Source: Stenotrophomonas maltophilia (lineage in GTDB: Bacteria > Pseudomonadota > Gammaproteobacteria > Xanthomonadales > Xanthomonadaceae). From it: DNA of 64,000 nt. Under the pieces are notes generated by a model. It did no database searches, was not told the origin of the DNA, and was given only the letters and a program-made list of their open reading frames with translations. Below are positions 51,046-59,231 of this stretch, piece by piece. The stretch spans positions 124,001 to 188,000 of the forward strand of contig NZ_QFHO01000002.1 in the NCBI RefSeq assembly GCF_004920835.1, in the 5' to 3' direction. Position numbers and translations under genes: made by a program. How positions within the stretch are numbered: the stretch's first letter is position 1; each line of letters begins with the position of its first letter.

Positions 51046-53234
51046 CATTCGCCGACGTTGCGCAGGTTGTCGTAGAAGAAGCGCTCGTCGCGGTCACCGG
51101 TCATACCGTACAGGCCGTACTTGCGGCCGAGCATGGCGCCGCCGTCGCGGATCAGCGGGTTCCAGTTGAAGGCTGCACGGCCGCGCGTGGAGCGCGGCAA
51201 GAAGCCGTCGAGCGGAATGCTGAAGTAGATTCCCTTGTCGAAGCTGCCTTCACCGAAGTCGCGCGCCGAGACATTCGTCTTGGTCGCATAGGCGCCCATG
51301 GTCACGCCATTGTTGAACACGCGGGCCAGGTCCAGAGTGGCGCCCTTGTCGCCAGCCAGGTACTGACCGACCGATAGCGAGCCGATGATGCGTTCACGGG
51401 CGTCGAAGGCATAGTAGAACGTGGCGTGGCCGGTGGTGACGCGGTAGTCGCGCAGACCCCAGTGCTGGTCGTAGTCGCGCTGCTGCACCCGGTTGAGATT
51501 CGCACCAACCGCCCAGCGCTCGCCGCTTGGGCGATACAGCAGCTCGCCGCCAACGCCGGCATACATCCACTCCAGGTAACCGGCATAGGCAATGCCATAC
51601 AGGTCCGGTGCCAGCCGTCCGGCGATATTGGCCTGCAGGTTGGGCAGCATCACGTCGGAGGTGGTCAGGTACTGGCGGATGTCGGTGCGCACGCGCGGCA
51701 GGCGGCTGGGCGCGTTGTACTTGAACTTGTGGTAGTTGTTGGTGACATCGGCGCTGACGGTGCCGGTCAGCCAGATGTTGTCGCGCAGGAACAGGCTGCC
51801 GGTGTAGTTGGCTGCGATCTGGTAAAGGATGAAGCCATCGGGGCCGCCCAGGTTCTGCCGGTAGCCGACGTTGAAGCCGCCGCCGAAGGGGGTGCGCTTG
51901 GGCTTGTACAGCGTCTCCCGCGCGCGCGTGTCGGGTGCCTGCAGTTCCGTGCTCCGGCGCAGGACGTCTTCGCTGACCGTGCCATCCAGGTAGCCGGCGA
52001 ATGCTTCACGGTTGATCGACAGATCGGCGATCGGCATGCCCACGCGGGTGGTGCGCAGGGTGAACCAGTCGTAGTCATCGCCGGTCGCGTTGGCAAGGAT
52101 GCGCGTGGCGCGGCCCAGGCCCTTGGCGGCATGCAGGTAGCGGGTCTGGTAACCGTCGATATACAGCTCGTCGCCGCGGCGCGAAATGCGTTCGACGCGG
52201 AAGCCGGCATTGCGCTGCAGTTCGGCGGTGACTGCGGCCCAGTCGGTGCTGGTGACGGGTGCGACACCGGAGGCGTCGCCGCTGGTGACGGCTGCGCGCT
52301 GCTCGGCGACAGCGGTCGCGGGCAGCATCCGTTGCGGTGGCGGGTCGAACGGTTTCGGTGCAGCAGGCGTATTGCCCGGGTTGCCACGCAGGGTGAGCGA
52401 GAACATCGCCGCGTCCCCGCGCTCCCAGGCAGCAGTCAGCTCGACATTACGGCTGGGGACATAGACAAGGCCCACGTTGATGGGTGTGCGCTGGCGCAGG
52501 TTGTTGTTGCGGGGTTCACGGCGGTAGTCGTTGCCGTCGTATTCGACTTTGAGCAGCAGTTCATCCATCGGTGTCTGGTAGGTGATGCCGCCAAAGATAC
52601 CGACCGGCCCCTTGAACATGTTGCTCAGGCCGAACTTGCCGGCCTGGGTGATGTCACTGTTGGCGATGGAGCGGCGGTCCTTGAAACGATCATCGATGGC
52701 GCCGAGTGGATTGGAGAAGTCACCTCGGTTGCCAATGTAGCCGGTGGCGAGTCCGATCGAAGCATCGAACGGACCGAAATTCTTGTTGGCGACCAGATAC
52801 TCGCTGGAAAAGAATCCGGTACCACCCAGGTCACGCACACCAAAGGCAAGTTCCGGCAGCAGGCGTGATTCCTGCCACAGGCGCAGTTTGAAGTCGATCG
52901 ACTTGTCTTTGTAATGCTGATCGCCGGCAACGCTGGGCCCATACAATAAGTTATTGACATTAATGTAGCGGAATGATGCCTCCAGCCATGGGAATGGCTG
53001 CATGGTCAGGTTGTAGCGTGCATACGGAGCGTTGTACGACGCAGTGAAGCTCAGGTCTCCGTCGCTTGCCATGCGCGCGGTAGGCGTCTGCAGAAGGCCG
53101 ATCCCGCCCCATTCGTTGGCAGTGGGTGGCGGCGCCTCCTGGGCATGCAGTGCGCAGGATAGCGACAAGGCGAGCGCGCTCAGTGCGAAACGGGCGGGGC
53201 GCACCGGGCGCGCGCGCAGGCAGGACTGGGTCAT
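51045..53234 (-). CDS. yjbH: YjbH/GfcD-type outer-membrane exopolysaccharide protein
   Basis: A 729-residue exported protein (signal FALSALALSLSCALHA|QEA). NEWGGIGLLQTPTARMASDGDLSFT is the conserved YjbH start; the body alternates short beta strands suited to an outer-membrane barrel, with SVGQYLAGDKGATLDLARVFNNGVTMG and the final FSIPLDGFLPRSTRGRAAFNW. E. coli YjbH and GfcD take part in exopolysaccharide or group 4 capsule secretion. It is the last gene of the gfc-like operon; its ATG overlaps the yjbG stop (TGATG). Confidence 0.87.
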   Translation of the reverse strand: MTQSCLRARPVRPARFALSALALSLSCALHAQEAPPPTANEWGGIGLLQTPTARMASDGDLSFTASYNAPYARYNLTMQPFPWLEASFRYINVNNLLYGPSVAGDQHYKDKSIDFKLRLWQESRLLPELAFGVRDLGGTGFFSSEYLVANKNFGPFDASIGLATGYIGNRGDFSNPLGAIDDRFKDRRSIANSDITQAGKFGLSNMFKGPVGIFGGITYQTPMDELLLKVEYDGNDYRREPRNNNLRQRTPINVGLVYVPSRNVELTAAWERGDAAMFSLTLRGNPGNTPAAPKPFDPPPQRMLPATAVAEQRAAVTSGDASGVAPVTSTDWAAVTAELQRNAGFRVERISRRGDELYIDGYQTRYLHAAKGLGRATRILANATGDDYDWFTLRTTRVGMPIADLSINREAFAGYLDGTVSEDVLRRSTELQAPDTRARETLYKPKRTPFGGGFNVGYRQNLGGPDGFILYQIAANYTGSLFLRDNIWLTGTVSADVTNNYHKFKYNAPSRLPRVRTDIRQYLTTSDVMLPNLQANIAGRLAPDLYGIAYAGYLEWMYAGVGGELLYRPSGERWAVGANLNRVQQRDYDQHWGLRDYRVTTGHATFYYAFDARERIIGSLSVGQYLAGDKGATLDLARVFNNGVTMGAYATKTNVSARDFGEGSFDKGIYFSIPLDGFLPRSTRGRAAFNWNPLIRDGGAMLGRKYGLYGMTGDRDERFFYDNLRNVGE

Positions 53235-53986
53235 CACGGATTGATGGGCTGGGTGGCGATGAACGTGGCGAAATCGCTGTTGAACAGCGGGTCGATACGC
53301 TTGATGAGGGAGGCACGTACGGGCACGAAGACCGTACCTCCTGGCGCGACAGCCTGCGGATCTGCGCGGTTCCACAGGCCGATACCCAACTGCTGGACTC
53401 GCCCGTCGGGTTGGATCACGTAGATGTCGTTGCGGTCGGCAAGAGGGCTGGGATGACAGTCACGCAGATAGTCGCGTGCGTCGCGCTGCGGGACGTGCGG
53501 CAGTTGGCATTCCTGCTCCACTGCGCCCATGACAGTAATCGTGCGTGGCTGCAGTGGGAACCGCAGCCTGTCGCCTGTCGCTAGTACAGGGTTGCTTGCG
53601 GGCTGCACCTGGATCAGGCGTGCGGAGCCGATGATGGGCGTCCGGCCGGTGGCGGGATGTGTCTCCAGCCAGGTCTGCAGAGCCTGTGCGAGCGCCACGA
53701 CCTGTGCGTCGGCAGACTCTGCCAACTGCCCGGCGCCATACTGCAGCCCCGCGCGCAGCCGCACCTGGGCCTGCAGGGCCTGCGGGCGTTCGAGGCTTGT
53801 CCCCAGCAGGTAGGCGTCGGCGCTTGGGCGGGCCAGCAGCAGGCCCTCGGCCAAGCGGGCGCCGGCGCTCAGCTCGTACACCCCGGTCGCTTCAGCGGCG
53901 CCCTCAATATGGATCTGCGCGGCCTGGGCAGCACTGGTGGCCAGCAGCGCGGCGAGGATAGCCGCGCTGAAAAATCTGAACGTCAT
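53234..53986 (-). CDS. yjbG: YjbG/GfcC-type periplasmic capsule protein
   Basis: A 250-residue periplasmic protein (signal FFSAAILAALLATSAAQA|AQI). GVYELSAGARLAEGLLLARP and DAYLLGTSLERPQALQAQVRL correspond to the GfcC beta-grasp (SLBB-like) part, and AVAPGGTVFVPVRASLIKRIDPLFN closes the second one. GfcC helps the Wza-like exporter in group 4 capsule systems. It is tightly coupled to yjbH and lies 3 bases after yjbF. Confidence 0.83.
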   Translation of the reverse strand: MTFRFFSAAILAALLATSAAQAAQIHIEGAAEATGVYELSAGARLAEGLLLARPSADAYLLGTSLERPQALQAQVRLRAGLQYGAGQLAESADAQVVALAQALQTWLETHPATGRTPIIGSARLIQVQPASNPVLATGDRLRFPLQPRTITVMGAVEQECQLPHVPQRDARDYLRDCHPSPLADRNDIYVIQPDGRVQQLGIGLWNRADPQAVAPGGTVFVPVRASLIKRIDPLFNSDFATFIATQPINP

Positions 53987-53989
53987 GGC

Positions 53990-54673
53990 TCAATCCTTGG
54001 CCGTGCGATAGGGTTTGAGCTGGGTCAGTTCTGCGACGCGACCGGGCGCCAGATGCTGTCGGCTCTTCCAGATGAAGCCGGTGGCTGGGTCTGCCCAGTA
54101 GACATTGCGGCCACTCATGCCACCGCCCCGCAGCTGTTCGTCGAACCGCTGCAGGGTTCGGCGCGAACCAAGGATGTCCACCTGCTCCAGTGCACCCCTG
54201 CTCAGGGTGCCAGTCACGGCGACGTCGACCTGGTAGGCGGGCACCCAGTCGTAGCGGCGCTGCACGCTCACGGGCGTGGTCACGCCCCTCAGGTCATCAA
54301 AAGGTGACGGGCCGATGATGCGGGCACGCCATTGCTGTCCCAGACCGCTGCCGCCCAGAAGCAGGCCATGGTGGTCCATCTCGAACACCGCGTGTGTACC
54401 TGCGAACCACTGCTGCCGGCCCGCATCGATGTAGCCCAGTACTGCCACGGCGACGATGTCAGGTGTGTCCACCTGCATCTGCGGGAAGCGGTTGCTGGCC
54501 ACGCCTTCCGCGGTCGCCTGTGCCGGGCGATGGGTGATCAGCCGGAAGGTATCCACTGTGGAGCGGCTGCCGGTGGTGCAGCCGGTGAACAGCAGGGCGG
54601 CGACGATGACCAGCAACACCGCGCCACGGGCGCGATGTGCCGGGCATTGGCAGGCCGCATCCATGCGAGCCAT
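53990..54673 (-). CDS. yjbF: YjbF/GfcB-type lipoprotein
   Basis: A 227-residue lipoprotein: the signal VLLVIVAALLFTGC provides the acylated Cys at about residue 32. VDTFRLITHRPAQATAEGV is the conserved GfcB/YjbF start, and YIDAGRQQWFAGTHAVFEMDHHGLL and YDWVPAYQVDVAVTG follow. It lies 1 base after the wza gene. It probably sits in the outer membrane and helps polysaccharide export. Confidence 0.83.
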   Translation of the reverse strand: MARMDAACQCPAHRARGAVLLVIVAALLFTGCTTGSRSTVDTFRLITHRPAQATAEGVASNRFPQMQVDTPDIVAVAVLGYIDAGRQQWFAGTHAVFEMDHHGLLLGGSGLGQQWRARIIGPSPFDDLRGVTTPVSVQRRYDWVPAYQVDVAVTGTLSRGALEQVDILGSRRTLQRFDEQLRGGGMSGRNVYWADPATGFIWKSRQHLAPGRVAELTQLKPYRTAKD

Positions 54674-54674
54674 G

Positions 54675-55784
54675 TCAGTTGTCCTTGATTTCGGTTCCGG
54701 TACGTGCCGCGTTGTACAGGATATTGGTGAAGGGCAGCAGCTGATTCACGAAGCGATTCCAACGGCTGACGCCGGCTGCGCCGACAAATACCACGTCCCC
54801 TGGCTGCAGATGGAACTGACTACCAGCGGCAAACGCGGTCGGCGAGCGCGCCTCCAGCTGATAGACCATCGAGGGCTCCTGTTGCAGGTCCGTGCTGCCG
54901 CGGATGACATACACGGCGTTACCGCTTGCGGTCTGTTGAAGCAGGCCGCGAGCACGGCCGAGTGCCTGGTTCAGCGAGACATCGCCGGTGCGGAAGCTGT
55001 AGGCGCCGGGCTGATTGACTTCGCCCACCACGAAGATCTCTTTGCGATCAAGGTAGGGCACGAAGATGGAGTCGCCATCCTTGAGGAGCAATTGGCGGCC
55101 GCCAAACTCGCGGGCCAGGGTTTCCAGGTTGATCGTGTAGGTGACGCCCTCCCGGCTGAGCTGGATACCCGACAAGTCGGCCTGCTGGTTGTCCAGTCCG
55201 GATTGGCTGATCGCATCCGCCAGCGTCAGCGGCGAAGTGCCCAGAGCAATCGGCGAGGATCGCTGGGCAGCGCCTGTCACCCAGACCCGCTGGCTGCCAT
55301 AGGTGAGGACGGATACGTCCACTTGGGGCGATTCCACGTACTTGGCCAAGCGGGTGCTGATCTCCTCGCGGAGCTGCATCGGCGTCTTGCCCGAGGCTGC
55401 GACTTTGCCGATGTATGGGTAGAACATCGTGCCGTCACTCTGCACAAGGCGCCCTGCCAGAGCGCCCTGCTGCTGGGGGCCGGCTGGCACCGTCAGTTCC
55501 GGGTGATCCCATACGGTGACATAGAGAATGTCGCCGGCGCCGACGGTGTATGGTGCCGGCTGGTAATCGAACAATGCAGCTGGCAGTGAATTCTGCGTCC
55601 GCGCGGCGTTTTCCTGCGCGATCAGCTTCGGTGTGATGGTGACGATTTCCAGCTGACCATCGCCGCTCTTGCGGTCAACGGCGACGTCGCTGCGACGCAG
55701 GTGCTGTCCCGGCGCAAGCGCACAGCTGGACAGCGCCAGTGCGGTCAACGCAGCGGCGAGAAGGCGAGGGGTGAGGTTATTCAT
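54675..55784 (-). CDS. wza: Wza/GfcE-type outer-membrane polysaccharide export lipoprotein
   Basis: A 369-residue protein with lipobox LTALALSSC, a PES domain (YTVGAGDILYVTVWDHPELT, FYPYIGKVAASGKTPMQLREEIS), two SLBB units (RVWVTGAAQRSSPIALGTSPLTLADAIS and EIFVVGEVNQPGAYSFRTGDVSL as regions), and a C-terminal amphipathic helix RWNRFVNQLLPFTNILYNAAR that would form the octameric outer-membrane helix barrel. The plan is that of Wza/GfcE. It exports the capsular polysaccharide with the YjbFGH proteins. Confidence 0.92.
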   Translation of the reverse strand: MNNLTPRLLAAALTALALSSCALAPGQHLRRSDVAVDRKSGDGQLEIVTITPKLIAQENAARTQNSLPAALFDYQPAPYTVGAGDILYVTVWDHPELTVPAGPQQQGALAGRLVQSDGTMFYPYIGKVAASGKTPMQLREEISTRLAKYVESPQVDVSVLTYGSQRVWVTGAAQRSSPIALGTSPLTLADAISQSGLDNQQADLSGIQLSREGVTYTINLETLAREFGGRQLLLKDGDSIFVPYLDRKEIFVVGEVNQPGAYSFRTGDVSLNQALGRARGLLQQTASGNAVYVIRGSTDLQQEPSMVYQLEARSPTAFAAGSQFHLQPGDVVFVGAAGVSRWNRFVNQLLPFTNILYNAARTGTEIKDN

Positions 55785-55807
55785 GGGAATGAGAGTCTGG
55801 CAGGCAT

Positions 55808-55840
55808 AAAAAACCCCCGCCGGGCCGCGCCCGGCGAGGG
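55808..55840 (-). terminator. Rho-independent terminator/attenuator after the gfcA-like gene
   Basis: Read on the minus strand, CCCTCGCCGGG-CGCGG-CCCGGCGGGGG is followed by TTTTTT (55813-55808). It lies between the small repeat-protein gene and wza, so the small gene is likely expressed at a higher level, with partial read-through into the export genes. Confidence 0.88.
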
Positions 55841-55864
55841 CCTGAATGGTACGCGGTGCGCTGA

Positions 55865-56206
55865 TCAGCCGCCGGTGCCGCCCGTACCACCGGTGCCGCC
55901 CGTACCGCCGGTGCCACCCGTGCCAGGGCCGCCCGGACCCGGGCCGCCCGGATCAGTGCCGCTGCCGCCGTCATTGCTGCCACTGGTGCTGTCGCCGCCG
56001 ATGCTGTATGCAACGGCAGCGGCGGCCACGCCGATTACGGTGGTGCCCACGACTGCAGCGGTCGAGACGCCAGCAGCTTCTGCGCCGGCAACTTCCGCCG
56101 CAGTAGCCTCCGTGCCGGCCGTAGCCTGCGCTTCCTGCGCGAAACTCATCATCGGGGAGGCGGACAGGGCCGCCAGTGCCACAACTGCGATCGTCTTCTT
56201 GAACAT
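55865..56206 (-). CDS. GfcA/YjbE-like small secreted protein with Gly-Thr repeats
   Basis: A 113-residue protein: signal AVVALAALSASPMMSFA|QEA, an Ala/Glu/Val-rich middle (VVGTTVIGVAAAAVAYSIGG is a hydrophobic stretch), and a tail of DPGGPGPGGPG followed by six GGT-like units encoded by near-exact 9/18-base repeats (about 55865-55922). Size, composition and position first in a wza-yjbFGH operon match E. coli YjbE/GfcA. Its tail length should vary between strains through repeat slippage. Confidence 0.78.
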   Translation of the reverse strand: MFKKTIAVVALAALSASPMMSFAQEAQATAGTEATAAEVAGAEAAGVSTAAVVGTTVIGVAAAAVAYSIGGDSTSGSNDGGSGTDPGGPGPGGPGTGGTGGTGGTGGTGGTGG

Positions 56207-56266
56207 GGGAGGCCTGCTCCGTCAGGGAAAATTCCCTTCACATATTCTGCGGATGAACACTTGCTG

Positions 56267-56929
56267 TCAAGATTTGTGAAAACTTCGTGTCTGATGATGG
56301 CTTCTGTCTGGCGATGAGTGGCCGCGTAGATCCTGACGCTCGAATGCCTGCGCGCGGCCGGACAGTGTCTTGGCAGCGGCCTTCACGAGGTCATGAGTGT
56401 GTAAGTCTGCGAGCAATATCGGCGTGGTCATGGCGGCGGCAATGGCCAGCAGTGCCGCGCGGCCATGCACCGCCAGGATGTTGCCCAGCGTCTGTCCGTG
56501 ACGCAGCACCCAAGCCGACGCGGCCAGGCCGAGGCTGAGTCCTATGATGATCTCGGAGGGAGAATGGGCCCGCAAAGGCAGTCGAGAGCAGCCGATCGCC
56601 ACTGCAAGCCCCGCGCCGGCGACGGCCCAGGCCCGCAAGTGTCGGCTGCGGCCGCTGGCCAGCAGCCATAAGGCCACGGGATAGAGCGCGCTGGACATGG
56701 CGGCATGCCCGGAGATGCCGGTGAAATCCAGATGCTCCATCCCAAAACCCCAGCCCATGAAGGCGATCTTGCTGGCCAGCGTTGTCGCGGCGACTACAGT
56801 GACGGCCACGGCCCAGCGCCACAGCAGGTGGCGGTGAGAGGTTGGCAGGAACAAGGCGAGTACAATGGCAAGCGGAAACAAGGCGCGGCTGTCGCCGAGT
56901 GCAGACAGGCTCTCCCAGAAGGTCATCAT
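56267..56929 (-). CDS. PAP2-family membrane phosphatase
   Basis: A 220-residue protein with about six hydrophobic segments. Phosphatase motifs: a Lys at the end of the third segment (LASKIAFMGWGFG), FTGISGHAAMSSALYP (the PSGH-like motif), and SRLPLRAHSPSEIIIGL for the SR-x5-H-x3-D motif, where Glu takes the place of the final Asp. It probably recycles undecaprenyl pyrophosphate or dephosphorylates lipids next to the EPS genes. The C-terminal 35 residues are polar and basic. Confidence 0.78.
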   Translation of the reverse strand: MMTFWESLSALGDSRALFPLAIVLALFLPTSHRHLLWRWAVAVTVVAATTLASKIAFMGWGFGMEHLDFTGISGHAAMSSALYPVALWLLASGRSRHLRAWAVAGAGLAVAIGCSRLPLRAHSPSEIIIGLSLGLAASAWVLRHGQTLGNILAVHGRAALLAIAAAMTTPILLADLHTHDLVKAAAKTLSGRAQAFERQDLRGHSSPDRSHHQTRSFHKS

Positions 56930-57005
56930 GCGGCGACGGTATTAAGTGCAGCGGGTAGATGCGCACAGAATACTGATGCTGGGCGTCCTGCAGAACGCCT
57001 CGCGC

Positions 57006-57034
57006 TTGGTCCATTCAGCCAGACGCGGTATCCT
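57006..57034 (+). promoter_or_regulatory. Candidate tRNA promoter
   Basis: TTGGTC and TATCCT are separated by 17 bases, about 15 bases before the mature tRNA 5' end. GC-rich sequence right after the -10 resembles a stringent discriminator. Confidence 0.4.
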
Positions 57035-57048
57035 TCCCCGCTGCCAAT

Positions 57049-57125
57049 GGCCCCGTAGCTCAGCTGGATAGAGCGTCCCCCTCCTAAGGGGAAGGTCGCC
57101 CGTTCGAATCGGGCCGGGGTCACCA
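57049..57125 (+). tRNA. tRNA-Arg (anticodon CCU)
   Basis: A 77-base tRNA with the CCA end encoded. Acceptor GGCCCCG pairs with CGGGGTC (one G-U), D stem GCTC/GAGC, anticodon stem TCCCC/GGGGA around loop CTCCTAA, and T arm GCCCG-TTCGAAT-CGGGC. The loop gives anticodon CCU, which reads AGG, a rare arginine codon here. Genes of this tRNA are frequent integration sites; no integrase is seen beside it in this window. Confidence 0.96.
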
Positions 57126-57945
57126 TATATCAATGGCTTGTGGCATTTGACCGGCTTGCTGAATGTCTTGACGCGCCATTTGCTCGGCCGAGGCGGCAAG
57201 CCTCCATCGCGCGGCCCCGGTGGTAGGTGCGGCCGAATGGTGCCGGAGTTCTACTCCGTCGGCGTCATCCTCTCTGGGGAGGCTTGAGCTGCGGTCATTT
57301 GTCCCGCCTGTTCTCACGAAGGGCGAGGAATGCGGCAATTGCGCTTGCAGCGACGCCCAGCAAGAAGCCGAGGACCATTCCGTCGAACCAACCCAAGCTC
57401 GCCACGTTGCCCCCATGCAAAGATTGATGCGCGAATAGCGCTCTGCTGCTTGTGTTGTACTGCGAAGGGAAAGGTATGGCCCCGGGCTTTCGCGGGCCTT
57501 ACAGAGCGCAATTCGCGTCTTGGTGTCGCCAACCCCAGGCGATCTGCACCAGCAGATTCAAGCTGTTGTTCCGCGGCGCGTTCACCGCGCGGCTGAGGTG
57601 GCAGACCTCCATTACGTAGCCAAAAGGCACCGCGGACAGATTGCTGCCATGTACTACTCCTTCCAGATCACTGCCGCCCATTCGGAGCGGGGCCGGATGG
57701 CCGACCCAAAAGCAAAGCGGCGCATATGCTGGTGAGTGAGCCTTGACCCAATCCAAGACCGAAGTGGTTTCGACGGGCCCTCCGGGTGCGGGCGAGCAGC
57801 GTCGTGTCGGCGTCCGGTCCGAGCTATTCAGGCAGATCGTTGCTGCGTTCGCAGGATCTTCGACCGCCGGTCGTATCCTTCCGGCTGACGTCAGGGCCAG
57901 CATCCCGGCAAAGGCTGTGACCTTCGCGAGGCTCAAGACTTGGAG
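57126..57945. other. Gene-poor region downstream of tRNA-Arg
   Basis: About 820 bases with no convincing full-size gene on either strand. The frames present are short, and their translations lack domain or composition support. One small membrane-protein-like frame (57295-57405, minus) is listed separately. The base composition is more mixed than the flanks, compatible with decayed or imported DNA at a tRNA site. Confidence 0.55.
57295..57405 (-). CDS. Possible small single-span membrane protein
   Basis: A 36-residue frame: GTG start (57405) with a G-rich site upstream, then ASLGWFDGMVLGFLLGVAAS and AIAAFLALRENRRDK. It forms one clean hydrophobic helix with a basic tail, as in small phage or stress membrane proteins. 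It could also be chance in this gene-poor region. An alternative TTG start lies at 57420. Confidence 0.35.
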   Translation of the reverse strand: MASLGWFDGMVLGFLLGVAASAIAAFLALRENRRDK

Positions 57946-58332
57946 TTACGGTGAGCGGACACCGCATTGGGTGACGGCTTCGATGTAGCGAGCCTGTCGA
58001 CGCTTCAGGAACTTACTATAGAACTTGATATCGCTTCCCCCTCCAGCTCGAGGGGTGACCTCAACAAACTCTGCCGGGACGCCGCCGCTGGAGGTCGACA
58101 CGGAGTAGCCATCGGAACGGGGCTCAAGTACATACTGCCATCGTGATCCTCCGATGCTCACCTCTCCCCATGCGTCGCGGACACACGTGGCGGCGGCTAA
58201 GGGGGCCTGATTGGACGAGAAAGTGGCTACAGGTCCGGAACTTCGCGTGTCGCCGACAGAGGTGCAGGCAGCCAACAGCATAAGTGTGCTTCCAGCTGTT
58301 GCCATCCTGATGTGTTGGATCATTCCATGCAT
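57946..58332 (-). CDS. Small predicted lipoprotein, unknown function
   Basis: A 128-residue protein. GGAGG stands six bases before the ATG at 58332. The signal MATAGSTLMLLAAC ends with a lipobox Cys at about residue 23. The mature part (ATCVRDAWGEVSIGGSRWQY, then FVEVTPRAGGGSDIKFYSKF and EAVTQC) has two further cysteines, probably a disulfide. No family was recognised. It lies alone downstream of the tRNA region and may be part of imported DNA. Confidence 0.62.
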   Translation of the reverse strand: MHGMIQHIRMATAGSTLMLLAACTSVGDTRSSGPVATFSSNQAPLAAATCVRDAWGEVSIGGSRWQYVLEPRSDGYSVSTSSGGVPAEFVEVTPRAGGGSDIKFYSKFLKRRQARYIEAVTQCGVRSP

Positions 58333-58512
58333 TCTGCACCTCCATCGGAAGTGGGGAACTGTGACGCAACCATGAGGAAGCTTCAACGGTGCAGTCTTGA
58401 GGTCGGCCAGTATCTGGAAGTGATCTGAACCAAGGCAAAGAACCCGGTGAGGCTGTGGGCGAGGGCCGGGCTCACCACCCGCCACACCGCACGGCACCCG
58501 CTCGCCGGGCTT

Positions 58513-58761
58513 CTACAACAGCCCCACCACGCCCAGCACCGCCGCCACCTCCTCGCGCTCACCGCCCCGCAGCCCCTGTAACGGCAGTGGCAGGCAGTCT
58601 TCGCCGCACAGCCCCAGCAGGGCCGCCGCGCAGGCCATGACGCGAATCCCGCCAAGCCGGTCATACAAAGACCACACCGGCGCCAGTCGTGCTGAGAGGG
58701 CCATGGCGCCCTCCTCGTGCAGCATGTCTGCCCAGTGCAAATGGCGCACCATGAACGTCAT
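58513..58761 (-). CDS. Small hypothetical protein
   Basis: An 82-residue frame, MTFMVRHLHWADMLHEEGAM and onward, with helical segments RLAPVWSLYDRLGGIRVMAC and EREEVAAVLGVVGLL and the motif CGEDCLPLPLQGLRGG. Composition is protein-like and both ends look natural. It is divergent from the GNAT gene and overlaps its start by about 11 bases. Unknown function. Confidence 0.5.
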   Translation of the reverse strand: MTFMVRHLHWADMLHEEGAMALSARLAPVWSLYDRLGGIRVMACAAALLGLCGEDCLPLPLQGLRGGEREEVAAVLGVVGLL

Positions 58762-59224
58762 GAAACCAAACCTTTGCGCCGTCCAGCCTTCCCACTACGC
58801 CACCATTGCCGGCTGGCTTGATTCCGCCGCGGCCACCCAGCGCTGGGCGGGCCCCGGCGTGCCGTTTCCCTTGCCGCCGGAACGGTTCGCGCAGGTGCTC
58901 GAGCTCGGGGCGCGGCCGGGCTGGGCGCTGCTGGACGAGCAGGGCCGGTGCCTGGGCTTTGGCCAGTACTGGATAACCGACGTCGGCACTGCGCACCTGG
59001 GCCGCATCATTGTTTCCCCACTGGCACGCGGGCGCGGCCTTGGCCGGCTGCTCATGCAGGCCTTGAGTGCACAGGCCATGCACGAAGACGGCATCGAGCG
59101 GCTCACCCTGCGCGTCTATCGTGACAACACGGCCGCCGTGGCCCTGTACCGCGATCTCGGTTTCCAGCAGGTTGAAGCGTCCTCAACACCAGAACTTCTT
59201 TTCATGCAGCGCACGTCGGCCTGA
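58751..59224 (+). CDS. GNAT-family acetyltransferase
   Basis: An enzyme of about 157 residues: MKPNLCAVQPSHYATIAGWL, the beta4-alpha3 block LGRIIVSPLARGRGLGRLLM with R-G-R-G-L-G, and LTLRVYRDNTAAVALYRDLGFQ. This is a full GNAT fold close to RimI/YjdJ-like proteins. Starts at 58751 or 58760 (MKPNL) are equally possible. Substrate unknown. It is convergent with another GNAT gene 8 bases away. Confidence 0.82.
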   Translation: MNVMKPNLCAVQPSHYATIAGWLDSAAATQRWAGPGVPFPLPPERFAQVLELGARPGWALLDEQGRCLGFGQYWITDVGTAHLGRIIVSPLARGRGLGRLLMQALSAQAMHEDGIERLTLRVYRDNTAAVALYRDLGFQQVEASSTPELLFMQRTSA

Positions 59225-59231
59225 ACTCCGC

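Noticed and set aside
56942..57199. Minus-strand frame of 85 codons crossing the tRNA gene, with a peptide containing GPIRTGDLPLRRG
   Set aside because: It reads through the tRNA-Arg antisense. This is a well-known artefact peptide produced by tRNA genes and not a protein.
57499..57936. 145-codon minus-strand frame and the overlapping + strand frames at 57520-57735 and 57743-57988
   Set aside because: None has a ribosome-binding site with protein-like composition or a recognisable motif. They may be remnants, but no function or family can be supported.
57049..58500. Search for a direct repeat of the tRNA 3' end marking an integrated element
   Set aside because: Only a short partial match (GGGCCGGG-TCACCA-like near 58464-58479) was seen. 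It is too short and GC-biased to count as an att site.
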